A stretch of 64,000 nucleotides of DNA, taken from JBEVJK01 sp963791325. Lineage in GTDB: Bacteria; Pseudomonadota; Alphaproteobacteria; Rhizobiales; Rhizobiaceae. Position numbers and translations under genes: made by a program. Positions within the stretch are counted from its first letter, which is position 1; the number at the start of each line of letters is the position of its first letter. The stretch is taken from the NCBI GenBank assembly GCA_963791325.1, contig CAWBRU010000011.1, forward strand, positions 62,001 through 126,000. The letters are read 5' to 3'. Shown in pieces: positions 8,502-17,796 of this stretch. The notes beneath the pieces were generated by a model. That model was not told the origin of the DNA. It was given only the letters and a program-made list of their open reading frames with translations, and searched no databases.

Positions 8502-9929
8502 ATGGACACCGATATGCTGATCGGCGCCAAGTTCGAACCGGGCAGCGAAGCCGACGAGGCGATCCTCGACCCGAAAACGGGCGCTGCCATCCTGCAATTG
8601 CCGGAAGCCTCGATCGACCAGGTCGAGCGCGCCGTGAACGCGGCGGAGACGGCGTTTCAAGCATGGTCGCGCACCACGCCGGCCCAGCGCGCCGGGTATC
8701 TGCTCAAGATCGCGGACCGCATCGAGGCGGAAGCCGAAGCCTTCGCCCGGCTCGAAGCGCAGAATTGCGGCAAGCCGATCCACGCCGTGCTCAACGACGA
8801 GATGCCGGCGATCATCGATTGCTACCGGTTCTTCGCCGGGGCGGTGCGGACACTGCCCGGCGTTGTCGCCGGCGAGTATCTGCCAGGCCACACCTCGATG
8901 GTGCGGCGCGACCCGATCGGGGTGATCGCCTCGATCGCGCCATGGAACTACCCGCTGATGATGATGGCCTGGAAGTTGGCGCCGGCGATCGCCGGCGGCA
9001 ACACCGTGGTGTTCAAGCCGTCCGAGCAGACGCCGCTCACCGCCCTCAAGCTTGCCCGTATCCTGGCAGAGGTGCTGCCCGAAGGCGTGGTCAATGTGGT
9101 GCTCGGGCGAGGCGACAGCGTCGGCAATGCGCTGATCAGCCATCCGCGAGTGAAGATGATCTCGATCACCGGCGATGTCGGCACCGGCAAGAAGGTGCTG
9201 CAGGCAGCGGCGCAATCGGTGAAGCGCACCCACCTGGAGCTGGGCGGCAAGGCGCCGGTCATCGTCTTCGACGACGCCGACCTCGATGCCGTCGTCAACG
9301 GCTTGCGCGCCTTCGGCTACTACAATGCAGGCCAGGATTGCACCGCCGCCTGCCGGGTCTATGCGGGCGAAGCGATCTATGAGCGCCTGGTGGCCGATCT
9401 CACCTCGGCCGTGTCGACGATCCGCTACGGCGAAGCGGACGATGCCCGCAACGAGATCGGGCCGCTGATCTCCAGGCGCCAGCGCGACCGCGTCGCCGCC
9501 TTCGTCGACCGTGCCGCCGAGCTGAAACACGTCGAGATCACGACCGGCGGCAAGCCGCGCCAGGGTGACGGCTTCTTCTTTCAGCCGACCGTGGTCGCCG
9601 GCGCGCGGCAGGCCGACGAGATCGTGCGCAGGGAGGTGTTCGGGCCCGTGGTCTCGGTGACGCGCTTCTCGGATGTCGAAGAGGCGGTGGCCTGGGCCAA
9701 CGACAGCGACTACGGCCTGGCTTCGTCGGTGTGGAGCCGGGATGTCGGCCGCGCCATGGCCACGGCGGCCCGGCTGCAATATGGCTGCACTTGGATCAAC
9801 ACCCACTTCATGCTGGCCAATGAGATGCCGCATGGCGGCCTGAAACAATCCGGCTACGGCAAGGACATGTCGCTTTATGCGCTCGAGGATTACACCGCGG
9901 TGCGCCACGTAATGGTCGCCCACGGCTGA
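8502..9929 (+). CDS. patD: Gamma-aminobutyraldehyde dehydrogenase (PatD/YdcW-like)
   Basis: Protein of 475 aa, close to the 474 aa of E. coli PatD as I recall it. The catalytic cysteine is Cys280 in GQDCTAAC and the general base Glu246 in LELGGKAP. Strong PatD-like segments include RFFAGA, EYLPGHTSM and the C-terminal GLEDY/ALEDYTAVRHVM region. The reaction is NAD-dependent oxidation of 4-aminobutyraldehyde to GABA, the second step of putrescine transamination, in the cytoplasm. Its place directly after ydcSTUV copies the E. coli ydcSTUVW order. A betaine aldehyde dehydrogenase role is the main alternative, because the families are close and a dimethylglycine-type oxidase is nearby. Confidence 0.85.
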   Translation: MDTDMLIGAKFEPGSEADEAILDPKTGAAILQLPEASIDQVERAVNAAETAFQAWSRTTPAQRAGYLLKIADRIEAEAEAFARLEAQNCGKPIHAVLNDEMPAIIDCYRFFAGAVRTLPGVVAGEYLPGHTSMVRRDPIGVIASIAPWNYPLMMMAWKLAPAIAGGNTVVFKPSEQTPLTALKLARILAEVLPEGVVNVVLGRGDSVGNALISHPRVKMISITGDVGTGKKVLQAAAQSVKRTHLELGGKAPVIVFDDADLDAVVNGLRAFGYYNAGQDCTAACRVYAGEAIYERLVADLTSAVSTIRYGEADDARNEIGPLISRRQRDRVAAFVDRAAELKHVEITTGGKPRQGDGFFFQPTVVAGARQADEIVRREVFGPVVSVTRFSDVEEAVAWANDSDYGLASSVWSRDVGRAMATAARLQYGCTWINTHFMLANEMPHGGLKQSGYGKDMSLYALEDYTAVRHVMVAHG

Positions 9930-10023
9930 GGAGCTCGCACCGCCCATCTGGCAAGACCAGCTCGGTGTGCGGTATGGGCGTTTGCGAACGACCCTTGCAG
10001 TTTACCGATGACGGCGGCACAAC

Positions 10024-10034
10024 TGGTCCGACCA
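10024..10034. promoter_or_regulatory. Candidate GntR/FadR-type operator
   Basis: The sequence TGGTCCGACCA is a perfect palindrome of 5-bp arms around one base. It ends 3 bp before the ribosome site of the isomerase gene. It matches the TGGTC-N-GACCA form typical of FCD-type GntR regulators and is 9/11 identical to the palindrome before the FadR-type gene at 41297. A repressor bound here could block transcription or ribosome loading. Confidence 0.45.
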
Positions 10035-10051
10035 AATGGGAGGGCTTTGTT

Positions 10052-10915
10052 ATGAAAATCGGTTTCTGCATGTTCCTGTGGACGGCGGCAGTGTCCCGGA
10101 AGCATGCGGGGCTGCTCGCAGACCTCAAGGCGACCGGATATGACGGGGTCGAGATCCCGGTGTTTGCCGGCACGCCGGACGACTACCGCAGGCTTGGCGA
10201 TCTGCTCGACCGCATCGGCCTCGAAAGGACGGCCATTTCGGCGATGGGCGATCCGGCGATGAACTTGATCGCCGCCGATTTGGCGACCCGCCGCAGAGGG
10301 ATCGACTATATGAAATGGGCGGTGGAGTGCACGGCTGCGTTGGGCGCCACGACGCTTTCCGGACCGCTGCATTCCACCCTTGGGGGGTTCTCCGGCTCTG
10401 GGCCGACCGCCGTCGAGAAGAAGCGCTCGGTGGCCAGCCAGGGCGCCATCGGCGACCACGCCGCCCGGCGCGGGGTGACGATCGGGCTTGAAGCGCTCAA
10501 CCGGTTCGAATGCTATCTCGTCAACACCATGGACGCCCTCTGCGCCCATATCGATGAAATCGGCCATCCGGCCGTCAAGGCCATGTACGATACCTTCCAT
10601 GCCAATATCGAGGAGACCGACCCGGTCGGCGCCTTCAGCCGGCACAGCGGCAACATCGTCCATGTCCATATCTCGGAGAATGATCGTGGCGTGCCGGGGC
10701 GCGGCCATGTCGCCTGGGCCGAGACCTTCGCGGCGATCCGCAAGTCCGGCTATGACGGCTGGCTGACGATCGAGGCCTTCGGCCGCGGGCTCAAGGATCT
10801 CGCGGCGGCAACCAAGGTGTGGCGCGACTTCGCCGAATCTCCCGAAGCGGTCTATCGCGAGGGCTTCAGGCACATCAAGGCCGGCTGGCGCAAGGCGGCC
10901 AGCGCGACGACGTGA
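10052..10915 (+). CDS. TIM-barrel sugar phosphate isomerase/epimerase family protein
   Basis: Protein of 287 aa of the xylose isomerase-like TIM-barrel family (AP endonuclease 2 fold). Metal-ligand segments are visible: GLEALNRFE around residues 145-153, MYDTFHANIEE around 178-188, HVHISENDRG around 205-214 and TIEAFG around 242-247. These resemble D-psicose/D-tagatose 3-epimerases and hydroxypyruvate isomerases. The ATG at 10052 was chosen over an upstream in-frame start at 9965 because GGGAGGG sits 7 bp before it. It is 122 bp after patD and may be a separate unit with the TGGTCCGACCA operator in front. The substrate is unknown. Confidence 0.8.
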   Translation: MKIGFCMFLWTAAVSRKHAGLLADLKATGYDGVEIPVFAGTPDDYRRLGDLLDRIGLERTAISAMGDPAMNLIAADLATRRRGIDYMKWAVECTAALGATTLSGPLHSTLGGFSGSGPTAVEKKRSVASQGAIGDHAARRGVTIGLEALNRFECYLVNTMDALCAHIDEIGHPAVKAMYDTFHANIEETDPVGAFSRHSGNIVHVHISENDRGVPGRGHVAWAETFAAIRKSGYDGWLTIEAFGRGLKDLAAATKVWRDFAESPEAVYREGFRHIKAGWRKAASATT

Positions 10916-11041
10916 GCGGCGATCACCGGAGAACCGCTCAGCTGTTCTGCAACCTGCTCGCCAATGCCGTGGCACATGGCGAACAGGCTGTGCCGATCCG
11001 CGTCCGCAGCGACCACCGTGGATGGCATTTTGTTGCGCGTC

Positions 11042-14000
11042 TCACTGTCCGGGGCTGGGGGCCATCGCCACCGGCTGCTTGCGGCGGCCAAGCCACTCCT
11101 CGAAGCGCTGGACGATGACGAAGAAGGCGGGCACGAACAGCACCGCCAGGCAGGTCGAGGCCAGCATGCCGCTGGCGACGGTAACGCCGATCGACTTGCG
11201 CGCGCTGGCGCCGGCGCCGGTCGCGAACACCAGCGGCAGCACGCCAAGGATGAAGGCGAAGGACGTCATCAGGATCGGCCGGAAGCGGGCGCGGGCAGCC
11301 TCGAGCGCGGCGTCCATGATCGGCTGGCCCGCGGCGCGCAGTTCGCGCGCCACCTCGACGATCAGGATCGCGTTCTTGGCCGAAAGGGCGACGAGCAGCA
11401 CCAGGCCGATCTGGACATAGAGGTTGTTGACGACGTGCAGCCCGGTCATCACCGAGACCGGGCCGACCAGCGACAGGGGGATGGCGAACAGCACGGCTGC
11501 CGGGGTCAGCCAGCTCTCATATTGGCCGGCGAGCACCAGATAGACCAGCAGCATCGCCAGACCGAGCACCCAGTAGAGCTGGTTGCCGACCAACTGCTCC
11601 TGGTAGGAGAGCGCCGTCCAGCTGAAGCCGGTGCCGCGCGGCAACGTGTGGTTGGCGATCTGCTCCATCAGCGCCATCGCCTCGCCGGAAGAGAAATTGG
11701 CTGCCGGCACGCCGACGATCGAGGCGGTCGGGTAGAGATTGTAGAGGCTGAGCAGCGACGGCCCGACACTCGGGGTAACCGTCAGCACCGTGCCGATCGG
11801 GATCATGCTGCCATTGGCGTTGCGTGCGGTCAGCGACTGGATCGCGTCAGGCGTCAGCCGGAACTGCGAGTCGCCCTGCACATAGACCTGGAACACGCGG
11901 CCGAACTTGTTGAACTGGTTGACATAGCTCGAGCCCATATAGCTGGCCAGCGACTGGAACACCGCATCCGTGGTCAGCCCCAGCGCCTCCACCTTGGCGC
12001 GGTCGACGGTCACCTGGTACTGCGGAACATTGGCCCGGAACGAAGTCGACACGCGCTGCAGCCCGCTCTGCGTCTCGGCCGCGGCAATCACCGCATTGAC
12101 CGAGCCCTGCAGCTTGGCAAGATCGAAGCTGCCGTCGCGCAGTTCGATCTGCATGCTGAAGCCGCCGGCATTGCCGATGCCCTGGATCGGCGGCGGCGGC
12201 AGCACCAGGACGCGGCCGTCCTCGACTGCCGACAGCGCCCGGCTGACGGCCGGATAGAGCGCGGCGAGATCCTCGCTGCGGCCGCGCGCCGCCCAGTCCT
12301 TGAGGATGATGTAGGCGACGCCTGCGTTGGAGAGGGTGGCATTGCTGTCGAGCGCGGAGATGCCGGCGATGGTGATCACCTTGTCGACCCCGGGGATCTG
12401 GCGGGCGATCCGATCGACGTCGCTCATCGTGGCCTGGGTGCGGCCGAGCGAAGCCCCGTCCGGAAGCTGCACGGCGGCCAGCAGATAGCCTTGGTCCTCG
12501 ATCGGCAGGAAACCGGTGGCCACCCGGCTCATGCCCCAGCCGGCCACCGCGATGATGATCAGTGCGAGCACCACCATGATGCCGCTCACCCGCACCATCC
12601 CGCCGATCAGCCGCGCATAGCCCCGCTCCAACCGGTCATAGAGTGCATTGAAGCCGCGATAGAAAACGTTGCGCTGATCCGGCGGCACCGGCCGCTTGAG
12701 CCACAACGCGCACTGGGTCGGCTTCAGGGTGGCGGCGTTGATGGCGCTGATCATCGCCGTAGCGGCGATCACCAGGGCGAACTGCGCGTACATCTGGCCG
12801 GTCAGGCCGGGCAGGAAGGAGGCGGGCAAGAACACCGCCATCAGCACCAGCGTGATGCCGACGATCGGCCCGAACAAGGCGTTCATCGCAGCGATCGCCG
12901 CATCATGGCCGGACATGCCCTGTTCGATATTGTGGGCGGCACCCTCGACGACGACGATGGCGTCGTCGACGACGATGCCGATGGCCAGGACGATGGCGAA
13001 CAGCGTCGACATGTTCACCGAAAAGCCCATGGCCGCCATCGCCGCGAAGGCGCCGATAATGGTCACCGGCACCGTCGTCGCCGGCACCAGCATGGCGCGC
13101 CAGTCCTGCAGGAAGAGCAGGATGACGATCAGCACCAGGACGGCGGCCTCGATCAGCGTCTTGTAGACCTCCTTGATCGACTGGCTGACGAAGACGGTCG
13201 TGTCGAACGGGATCGAATAGACAACGCCCTGCGGGAAATCGCGGCTGAGCTCGGTCATGCGGCGGTCGACCGCGCCGGCGACGTCGAGAGCGTTGGCCTG
13301 CGGCGACTGGAAGATCGCCAATCCGGCGGCCGGGCGGCCGTCGAGGTTGAAAAACTGGCCGTAGGTCTGGGCCCCGAGTTCGACGCGTCCGACGTCGCGC
13401 ACGCGGGTGAGATTGCCGGGACCATCCGACTTGAGGATCACGTCGCCGAACTCGTCCGGGTCGTCCAGCCGGCTGCTCACCTCGATCGTGTACTGGAAAT
13501 TCTGCACGTCGGGCGTGGGCGGCATGCCGACCTGGCCGGCGGTGACCTGCTCGCTCTGCTGCTGCAGCGCCTGAATGACGTCCTGGGCGATCAGCCCGCG
13601 GGCACGCATCTTGTCGGGATCGAGCCAGACCCGCATCGAATATTGTCCGGCGCCGAACACGGTGACGTTGCCGACGCCCGGCAGCCGCGCGATCTCGTCC
13701 TTGAGGCTGATCGTGGCATAGTTGCTGAGGTAGAGGCTGTCATAGCGGTTGTCGGGCGAGGACAGCGTGACGATCTGCAGGATCGAGGTCGATTTCTTTT
13801 GGACGTTGACACCCTGCACCTGCACCGACTGGGGCAGCGCTGCGAGGGCCGCCGAGACCCGGTTCTGCACCAACACTTGCGCCTGATCGAGGTCGGTGCC
13901 GATGGCGAAGGTCACGGTCAGCGAGTAGCTGCCGTCCGAGGCCGAGAACGACTGCATGTAGATCATGTTCTCGACGCCGTTGACCTGCTGCTCGATCGGC

Positions 14001-14191
14001 AGGGCGACGGTGTCGATGACGGTACGGGCGCTGGCACCCGGATAGCGGGTGGTCACCTGGACCGTCGGCGGCACGACGTTGGGATATTGCGCCACCGGCA
14101 GCCGGATCAGCGACACCAGGCCGATGACCACGGTCAGGATCGCGATGACGTTCGCCAGGACCGGCCGTTCGATGAAGAACTTCGAGATCAT
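11042..14191 (-). CDS. RND multidrug efflux transporter, AcrB/MexB (HAE1) family
   Basis: Protein of 1049 aa, the usual length for HAE1 pumps, beginning MISKFFIERPVLANVI as the family does. Twelve membrane helices and two large periplasmic loops are expected. The proton-relay aspartates lie in GIVVDDAIVVVEG in the fourth helix. It exports drugs or other hydrophobic compounds by proton antiport as a trimer with the membrane fusion protein encoded upstream, overlapping it by 4 bp (ATGA at 14188-14191). No outer-membrane TolC-like gene and no TetR regulator lies beside the pair, so a TolC encoded elsewhere is presumably used. Confidence 0.92.
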   Translation of the reverse strand: MISKFFIERPVLANVIAILTVVIGLVSLIRLPVAQYPNVVPPTVQVTTRYPGASARTVIDTVALPIEQQVNGVENMIYMQSFSASDGSYSLTVTFAIGTDLDQAQVLVQNRVSAALAALPQSVQVQGVNVQKKSTSILQIVTLSSPDNRYDSLYLSNYATISLKDEIARLPGVGNVTVFGAGQYSMRVWLDPDKMRARGLIAQDVIQALQQQSEQVTAGQVGMPPTPDVQNFQYTIEVSSRLDDPDEFGDVILKSDGPGNLTRVRDVGRVELGAQTYGQFFNLDGRPAAGLAIFQSPQANALDVAGAVDRRMTELSRDFPQGVVYSIPFDTTVFVSQSIKEVYKTLIEAAVLVLIVILLFLQDWRAMLVPATTVPVTIIGAFAAMAAMGFSVNMSTLFAIVLAIGIVVDDAIVVVEGAAHNIEQGMSGHDAAIAAMNALFGPIVGITLVLMAVFLPASFLPGLTGQMYAQFALVIAATAMISAINAATLKPTQCALWLKRPVPPDQRNVFYRGFNALYDRLERGYARLIGGMVRVSGIMVVLALIIIAVAGWGMSRVATGFLPIEDQGYLLAAVQLPDGASLGRTQATMSDVDRIARQIPGVDKVITIAGISALDSNATLSNAGVAYIILKDWAARGRSEDLAALYPAVSRALSAVEDGRVLVLPPPPIQGIGNAGGFSMQIELRDGSFDLAKLQGSVNAVIAAAETQSGLQRVSTSFRANVPQYQVTVDRAKVEALGLTTDAVFQSLASYMGSSYVNQFNKFGRVFQVYVQGDSQFRLTPDAIQSLTARNANGSMIPIGTVLTVTPSVGPSLLSLYNLYPTASIVGVPAANFSSGEAMALMEQIANHTLPRGTGFSWTALSYQEQLVGNQLYWVLGLAMLLVYLVLAGQYESWLTPAAVLFAIPLSLVGPVSVMTGLHVVNNLYVQIGLVLLVALSAKNAILIVEVARELRAAGQPIMDAALEAARARFRPILMTSFAFILGVLPLVFATGAGASARKSIGVTVASGMLASTCLAVLFVPAFFVIVQRFEEWLGRRKQPVAMAPSPGQ

Positions 14192-15429
14192 TGGGTGCCG
14201 CCGTCGGCCGCCACCGGCTCCAGCGTCTTCAGCTGCGGATCGATCTTCTGACCCGGCACGGCGCTCAGCATGCCGGAAATGATCACCCGGTCCTCCGGGC
14301 CGATGCCGGAGGTGATGACGCGCAGCTCGCCCACCTGCTGGCCGATCTGGACCGGGCGCTGCTCGACGATATCGTCCTTGCCGGCGACCAGCAGGTAACG
14401 CCCGCTCTGATCGGTGCCCAAGGCACGATCCGGCGCCAGGAGCATGTCGGGCTGTGCGCCGAACGGCACGCGCACGCGGACGAAATAGCCTGGCAGCAGG
14501 TTGCGTTCGGCGTTTTCGAACACGGCCCGCACCGCGAGCGTGCCGGTCGAGGGGTCGACGGTCGGGGAGATATAGTCGAGCGTGCCCCGGTGCGGATAGC
14601 CCACCTCCGTCTGCAAGCCCACTTCGACCGGCAGCTTCTTCAAATCGGCCACGGTGATGCCGCGCTTGACCATGTCGGCCTTGATGCGCAGCACTTCCTT
14701 CTCGCTGACGCTGAAATTGACGTAGATCGGGTTGAGCTGCACCACGGTCGCCAGCTCGGACTGGCCGCCCGGGCCGACCAGCTGGCCCAGCGAGACCTGG
14801 CGGGCGGTGGCCACCCCGTTGAAGGGCGCCTTCACTTCGGTGTAGCTCAGGTTGAGCTCGGCCTGCTCGATGTCGGCCTGCGACTGCTTCTGTTTGGCGA
14901 GGTCCGCGTCGGCCGCGGCCGCGGATTTGTCAAGATCTTGAGGGGTGGCGAAGCCCTTTTTGACAAGCGTCTGCTGACGCTCGAGGTCGGCGCTCGACTG
15001 CTTGACCGAGGCGTCGGAGGAGGCCTTTTCGGCCTGGGCTTGCTCCAGCGCCAGCTGATAGGGCTTCTGCTCGATCACGAACAGGGTGGTGCCGGCCTTC
15101 ACCCCGTCACCATCCTTGTAGTCGATCGATTGCAGAAAGCCCGAAACACGTGCGACCAGCGCGGTGTTGTTGAGCGCTACCGTGCTGCCCGTCTCGTAGA
15201 TATAGGGGATCACCTCCTGCTTGAGCGGCAGCGCGACATCGACCTTGGGCGGCGGCGGCGCCACATAGGTGTTCTGCTGGCCGCAGCCGGAGATCGCGCC
15301 GGCAGCCAGCAACACGAGCGCAAGCACAGCGGGGCGGGCGACGCCCCGGCACCGAACAAGGGGCTCTATGCCGACCGCCGCTTTCCATTCAGCGATGTCG
15401 ATCACGACTTCCCCCACAAGTCCCTGCAT
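14188..15429 (-). CDS. RND efflux periplasmic adaptor (membrane fusion protein, lipoprotein)
   Basis: Protein of 413 aa. A hydrophobic stretch ends in a lipobox-like AISGC around residue 49, so it is probably an inner-membrane-anchored lipoprotein. Biotinyl-lipoyl, alpha-hairpin (rich in Ala, Gln and Lys, about 120-190) and beta-barrel domains follow, as in AcrA/MexA. It bridges the RND pump to the outer-membrane channel. The 48-residue leader before the lipid cysteine is long. A GTG start a few codons downstream, with a purine-rich GGGGGAA before it, is possible, so the start is uncertain. Confidence 0.88.
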   Translation of the reverse strand: MQGLVGEVVIDIAEWKAAVGIEPLVRCRGVARPAVLALVLLAAGAISGCGQQNTYVAPPPPKVDVALPLKQEVIPYIYETGSTVALNNTALVARVSGFLQSIDYKDGDGVKAGTTLFVIEQKPYQLALEQAQAEKASSDASVKQSSADLERQQTLVKKGFATPQDLDKSAAAADADLAKQKQSQADIEQAELNLSYTEVKAPFNGVATARQVSLGQLVGPGGQSELATVVQLNPIYVNFSVSEKEVLRIKADMVKRGITVADLKKLPVEVGLQTEVGYPHRGTLDYISPTVDPSTGTLAVRAVFENAERNLLPGYFVRVRVPFGAQPDMLLAPDRALGTDQSGRYLLVAGKDDIVEQRPVQIGQQVGELRVITSGIGPEDRVIISGMLSAVPGQKIDPQLKTLEPVAADGGTQ

Positions 15430-15501
15430 GGACAGAATGTTTTACTTGACGCTACCTGATCGCGCTCATGAAGTATAGCCGAGCGCAATGAGGGATGTGC
15501 C

Positions 15502-15723
15502 ATGCGTCGTCTGACCATACTTCTGGCTGTTGCTGGCGCGGTTGCTGTCGCTGCGGCGGCATCCGCCCAAACGTCGGCCGAGCAAAAGGCCTGCAAGGCC
15601 GACTTCGAGAAATACTGTGCCGGCGTCGTGCCCGGCGGCGGCCGCGTCATCGCCTGTCTGCAGAAGCAGATGAGCAAACTGTCGCCGGACTGCCAGAAGG
15701 TCGTCCAGACCTACGCCAAATAA
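15502..15723 (+). CDS. Small secreted Cys-rich repeat protein
   Basis: Protein of 73 aa with a clear Sec signal (MRRLTILLAVAGAVAVAAAA, cleavage near SAQT). The mature part of about 50 residues has four cysteines in the pattern KACKADFEKYC ... IACLQ ... PDCQK, like one unit of the Cys-rich GLG1-type repeat found in small periplasmic proteins of alphaproteobacteria. Probably periplasmic with two disulfides. Function unknown. It is divergent from the efflux adaptor and converges on the HxlR regulator gene 5 bp beyond its stop. Confidence 0.75.
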   Translation: MRRLTILLAVAGAVAVAAAASAQTSAEQKACKADFEKYCAGVVPGGGRVIACLQKQMSKLSPDCQKVVQTYAK

Positions 15724-15728
15724 GGTCG

Positions 15729-16421
15729 CTAGCCGACCCGGCGCTTCTCGCCGGCGAAGCTGCTGAGCCCCAGCCAGCGCTGCATGGCGCTGGCGACTTG
15801 CGGGTCACCCTCGAGCGCCAGATTGCCGGCGTCGATCTCGCGCTGGACGCGGCTGACGCCCATCCAGATCGCGGTCATGCTGCGCAGCGAGCTGGTCACC
15901 AGAAGGTCGACCTCGAAGCCGGGGTCGACGCCGCAGAGATCGACGATCTTCGGTTCCACCACCAGCCACCAGTTCTGCTTGGGGCTGCGAACCTCCGGGT
16001 ACAGAAACTGTATCGTGCAGCGCGGACGCGGCAGCGGCTCGGGATTGAGGTTGCGCCGCATGTCCCACATCAACAGGGACGGATCGAGATTGCGCAGCGA
16101 CAGCTCCGATTCGATCCAGCGCTGGCCCCAGACGCCCATGCCCATGATGACCCCGCGCAGGTCCTCGCCGGCTTCCGAGAGACGATACTCGACGACCCCG
16201 CTGGCGCCCGGCTCGGCGATGACGACGCCGCCGCGTTCAAGCTCCTTCAGGCGCTTGGACAGCAGCGCCGGGGACATCCGCGGCACGCCGCGGCGCAAAT
16301 CATTGAAGCGGGTGGTGCCCATCAGCATCTCCCGCACGACCAGCAAAGTCCAGCGTGAGCATAAGATTTCGGAAGCCATCGCGACGGGGCAGAACTGCCC
16401 ATATCCTCGCACGTTATCCAT
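15729..16421 (-). CDS. HxlR-family transcriptional regulator with C-terminal extension
   Basis: Protein of 230 aa. Residues about 5-95 are an HxlR winged helix: YGQFCPVAMASEIL, then TRFNDLRRGVPRMSPALLSKRL, then a GGVV wing. Cys11 lies where redox-sensing HxlR proteins carry a cysteine. The remaining ~120 residues form an extra domain, possibly SCP2-like, seen in a subset of family members. The ATG at 16421 opens directly on the domain; the longer open frame to 16865 runs into the divergent acyl-CoA dehydrogenase. It shares a 148-bp intergenic region with that gene, which it may control (inference). Confidence 0.8.
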   Translation of the reverse strand: MDNVRGYGQFCPVAMASEILCSRWTLLVVREMLMGTTRFNDLRRGVPRMSPALLSKRLKELERGGVVIAEPGASGVVEYRLSEAGEDLRGVIMGMGVWGQRWIESELSLRNLDPSLLMWDMRRNLNPEPLPRPRCTIQFLYPEVRSPKQNWWLVVEPKIVDLCGVDPGFEVDLLVTSSLRSMTAIWMGVSRVQREIDAGNLALEGDPQVASAMQRWLGLSSFAGEKRRVG

Positions 16422-16569
16422 CGGCCGCCCAACCTGATTTTCCAAGAGGCCGCCAGTATAGTCCAATTCATATTCGATCGGAAACAGCGCCGGTACAGTT
16501 CCTGAACTGGAATCGGAAGGCAAACGGCGAGATTCTGGCGCATGGCCAAGGCCCAGAGAGGAAAATAAC

Positions 16570-17739
16570 ATGGTTGGATTATCTACCTTTACATCCGCCA
16601 GCGATGCGGATGCTGAGACAAGCGAGACGGTGGTCGAGACCGCGGGCCGCCTGGCGCCGCGGCTTGCGGCGCGTGCTGCCGAGTTCGACGAGAGCGACAG
16701 CTTCGTTGGCGAAAATTTCGCGCTGCTCAAGCAGGCCGGCCTGGCCGAGGCGGGAGTGCCGCGCGAGCTCGGCGGCCGTGGTGCCGAAGTGGGCGAACTG
16801 GCCGACATGCTGCGGCTGATGGCGCACGCCTGCAGCTCGACCGCACTCGCCTTTGCCATGCACACGCACCAGGTGGCGATCCCGGCCTGGCGCTGGCGAC
16901 ATCAGAAAGTGTCCGCCGTCGAGCCGCTGTTGAAGCGGGTGGCGGCGGAGCGGCTGCTGTTGCTGTCGAGCGGCGGCTCCGACTGGATCGGCGGCTCGGG
17001 CGTCGCCGAGAAAGTCGAAGGCGGCTACCGCATCAAGGCGCGCAAGGTGTTCACCTCCGGCGCTGCAAGCGGCGATCTGCTGCTCACCGGCGCAGTCACC
17101 AAGGGTGAGGACGGCACCCCGATGGTGATCCATTTCGCCGCCCCGATGAAGGCCGCCGAGGTGCGCATCGAGGATACCTGGCGGGCGCTCGGCATGCGCG
17201 GCACCGGCTCCAACGACGTCGTGCTCGACGGCCTGTTCGTGCCCGACGCCGCCGTTTCGTTCAGCCGCAAGGCCGGTGAGTGGCACCCGGTGTTCCAGAC
17301 GATTGCGATGATCGCGTTTCCCTTGATCTATGCCGTCTATCTCGGCGTGGCGGAAAGCGCGCGCGATCTCGCGGTCGAACTGGCGCGCAAGAAGCCCGTC
17401 AACGACCATGCCGTTCAGCTCGCCGGCCGCATGGATACCGCGCTCCGGGCCGCGCAGCTTGCGCATCGGCACATGGTCGAGGTGGCCGAGACCAGCATGC
17501 CTTCGGCCGAGGCGGTGAACGAAGGGATGATTGCGCGGGCGCTGGTGGCCGAACATGCCATCAAGGCGGTCGAGCTGGCGATGGAGCTCGCCGGCGGCCT
17601 CGGCTTTTACCGGGTGAACGGGCTCGAGCGGCGATTCCGCGACGTTCAGGGCGCCCGCTATCACCCCCTGCAGCAAGGCCCGCAGGCGCGCTATGCCGGA
17701 GCCGTGGCGCTCGGCCAGCCGGTCGACCGGATCTTCTGA
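16570..17739 (+). CDS. Acyl-CoA dehydrogenase family protein
   Basis: Protein of 389 aa, normal family length. It has the N-terminal helical domain with AGLAEAGVPRELGGRG, a mid beta-domain with SGAASGDLLLTGAV, and a C-terminal helical domain with MELAGGLGFYR and a final LQQGPQARYAG. These FAD enzymes introduce a trans-2 double bond into acyl-CoA thioesters, or act on related substrates. The catalytic glutamate cannot be placed with confidence, and some homologues are monooxygenases or desulfurisation enzymes. It stands alone, divergent from an HxlR regulator. Confidence 0.8.
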   Translation: MVGLSTFTSASDADAETSETVVETAGRLAPRLAARAAEFDESDSFVGENFALLKQAGLAEAGVPRELGGRGAEVGELADMLRLMAHACSSTALAFAMHTHQVAIPAWRWRHQKVSAVEPLLKRVAAERLLLLSSGGSDWIGGSGVAEKVEGGYRIKARKVFTSGAASGDLLLTGAVTKGEDGTPMVIHFAAPMKAAEVRIEDTWRALGMRGTGSNDVVLDGLFVPDAAVSFSRKAGEWHPVFQTIAMIAFPLIYAVYLGVAESARDLAVELARKKPVNDHAVQLAGRMDTALRAAQLAHRHMVEVAETSMPSAEAVNEGMIARALVAEHAIKAVELAMELAGGLGFYRVNGLERRFRDVQGARYHPLQQGPQARYAGAVALGQPVDRIF

Positions 17740-17796
17740 GCCGGGCGAGGCGGATTGGGGTCGGCCGCTTGGCCGGCCCCTCGAGCGGATCACCGC

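Noticed and set aside
10964..14251. 1095-aa plus-strand open frame opposite the RND pump
   Set aside because: The translation is His/Arg/Asp-rich without domains, and the minus strand encodes a canonical AcrB-type pump.
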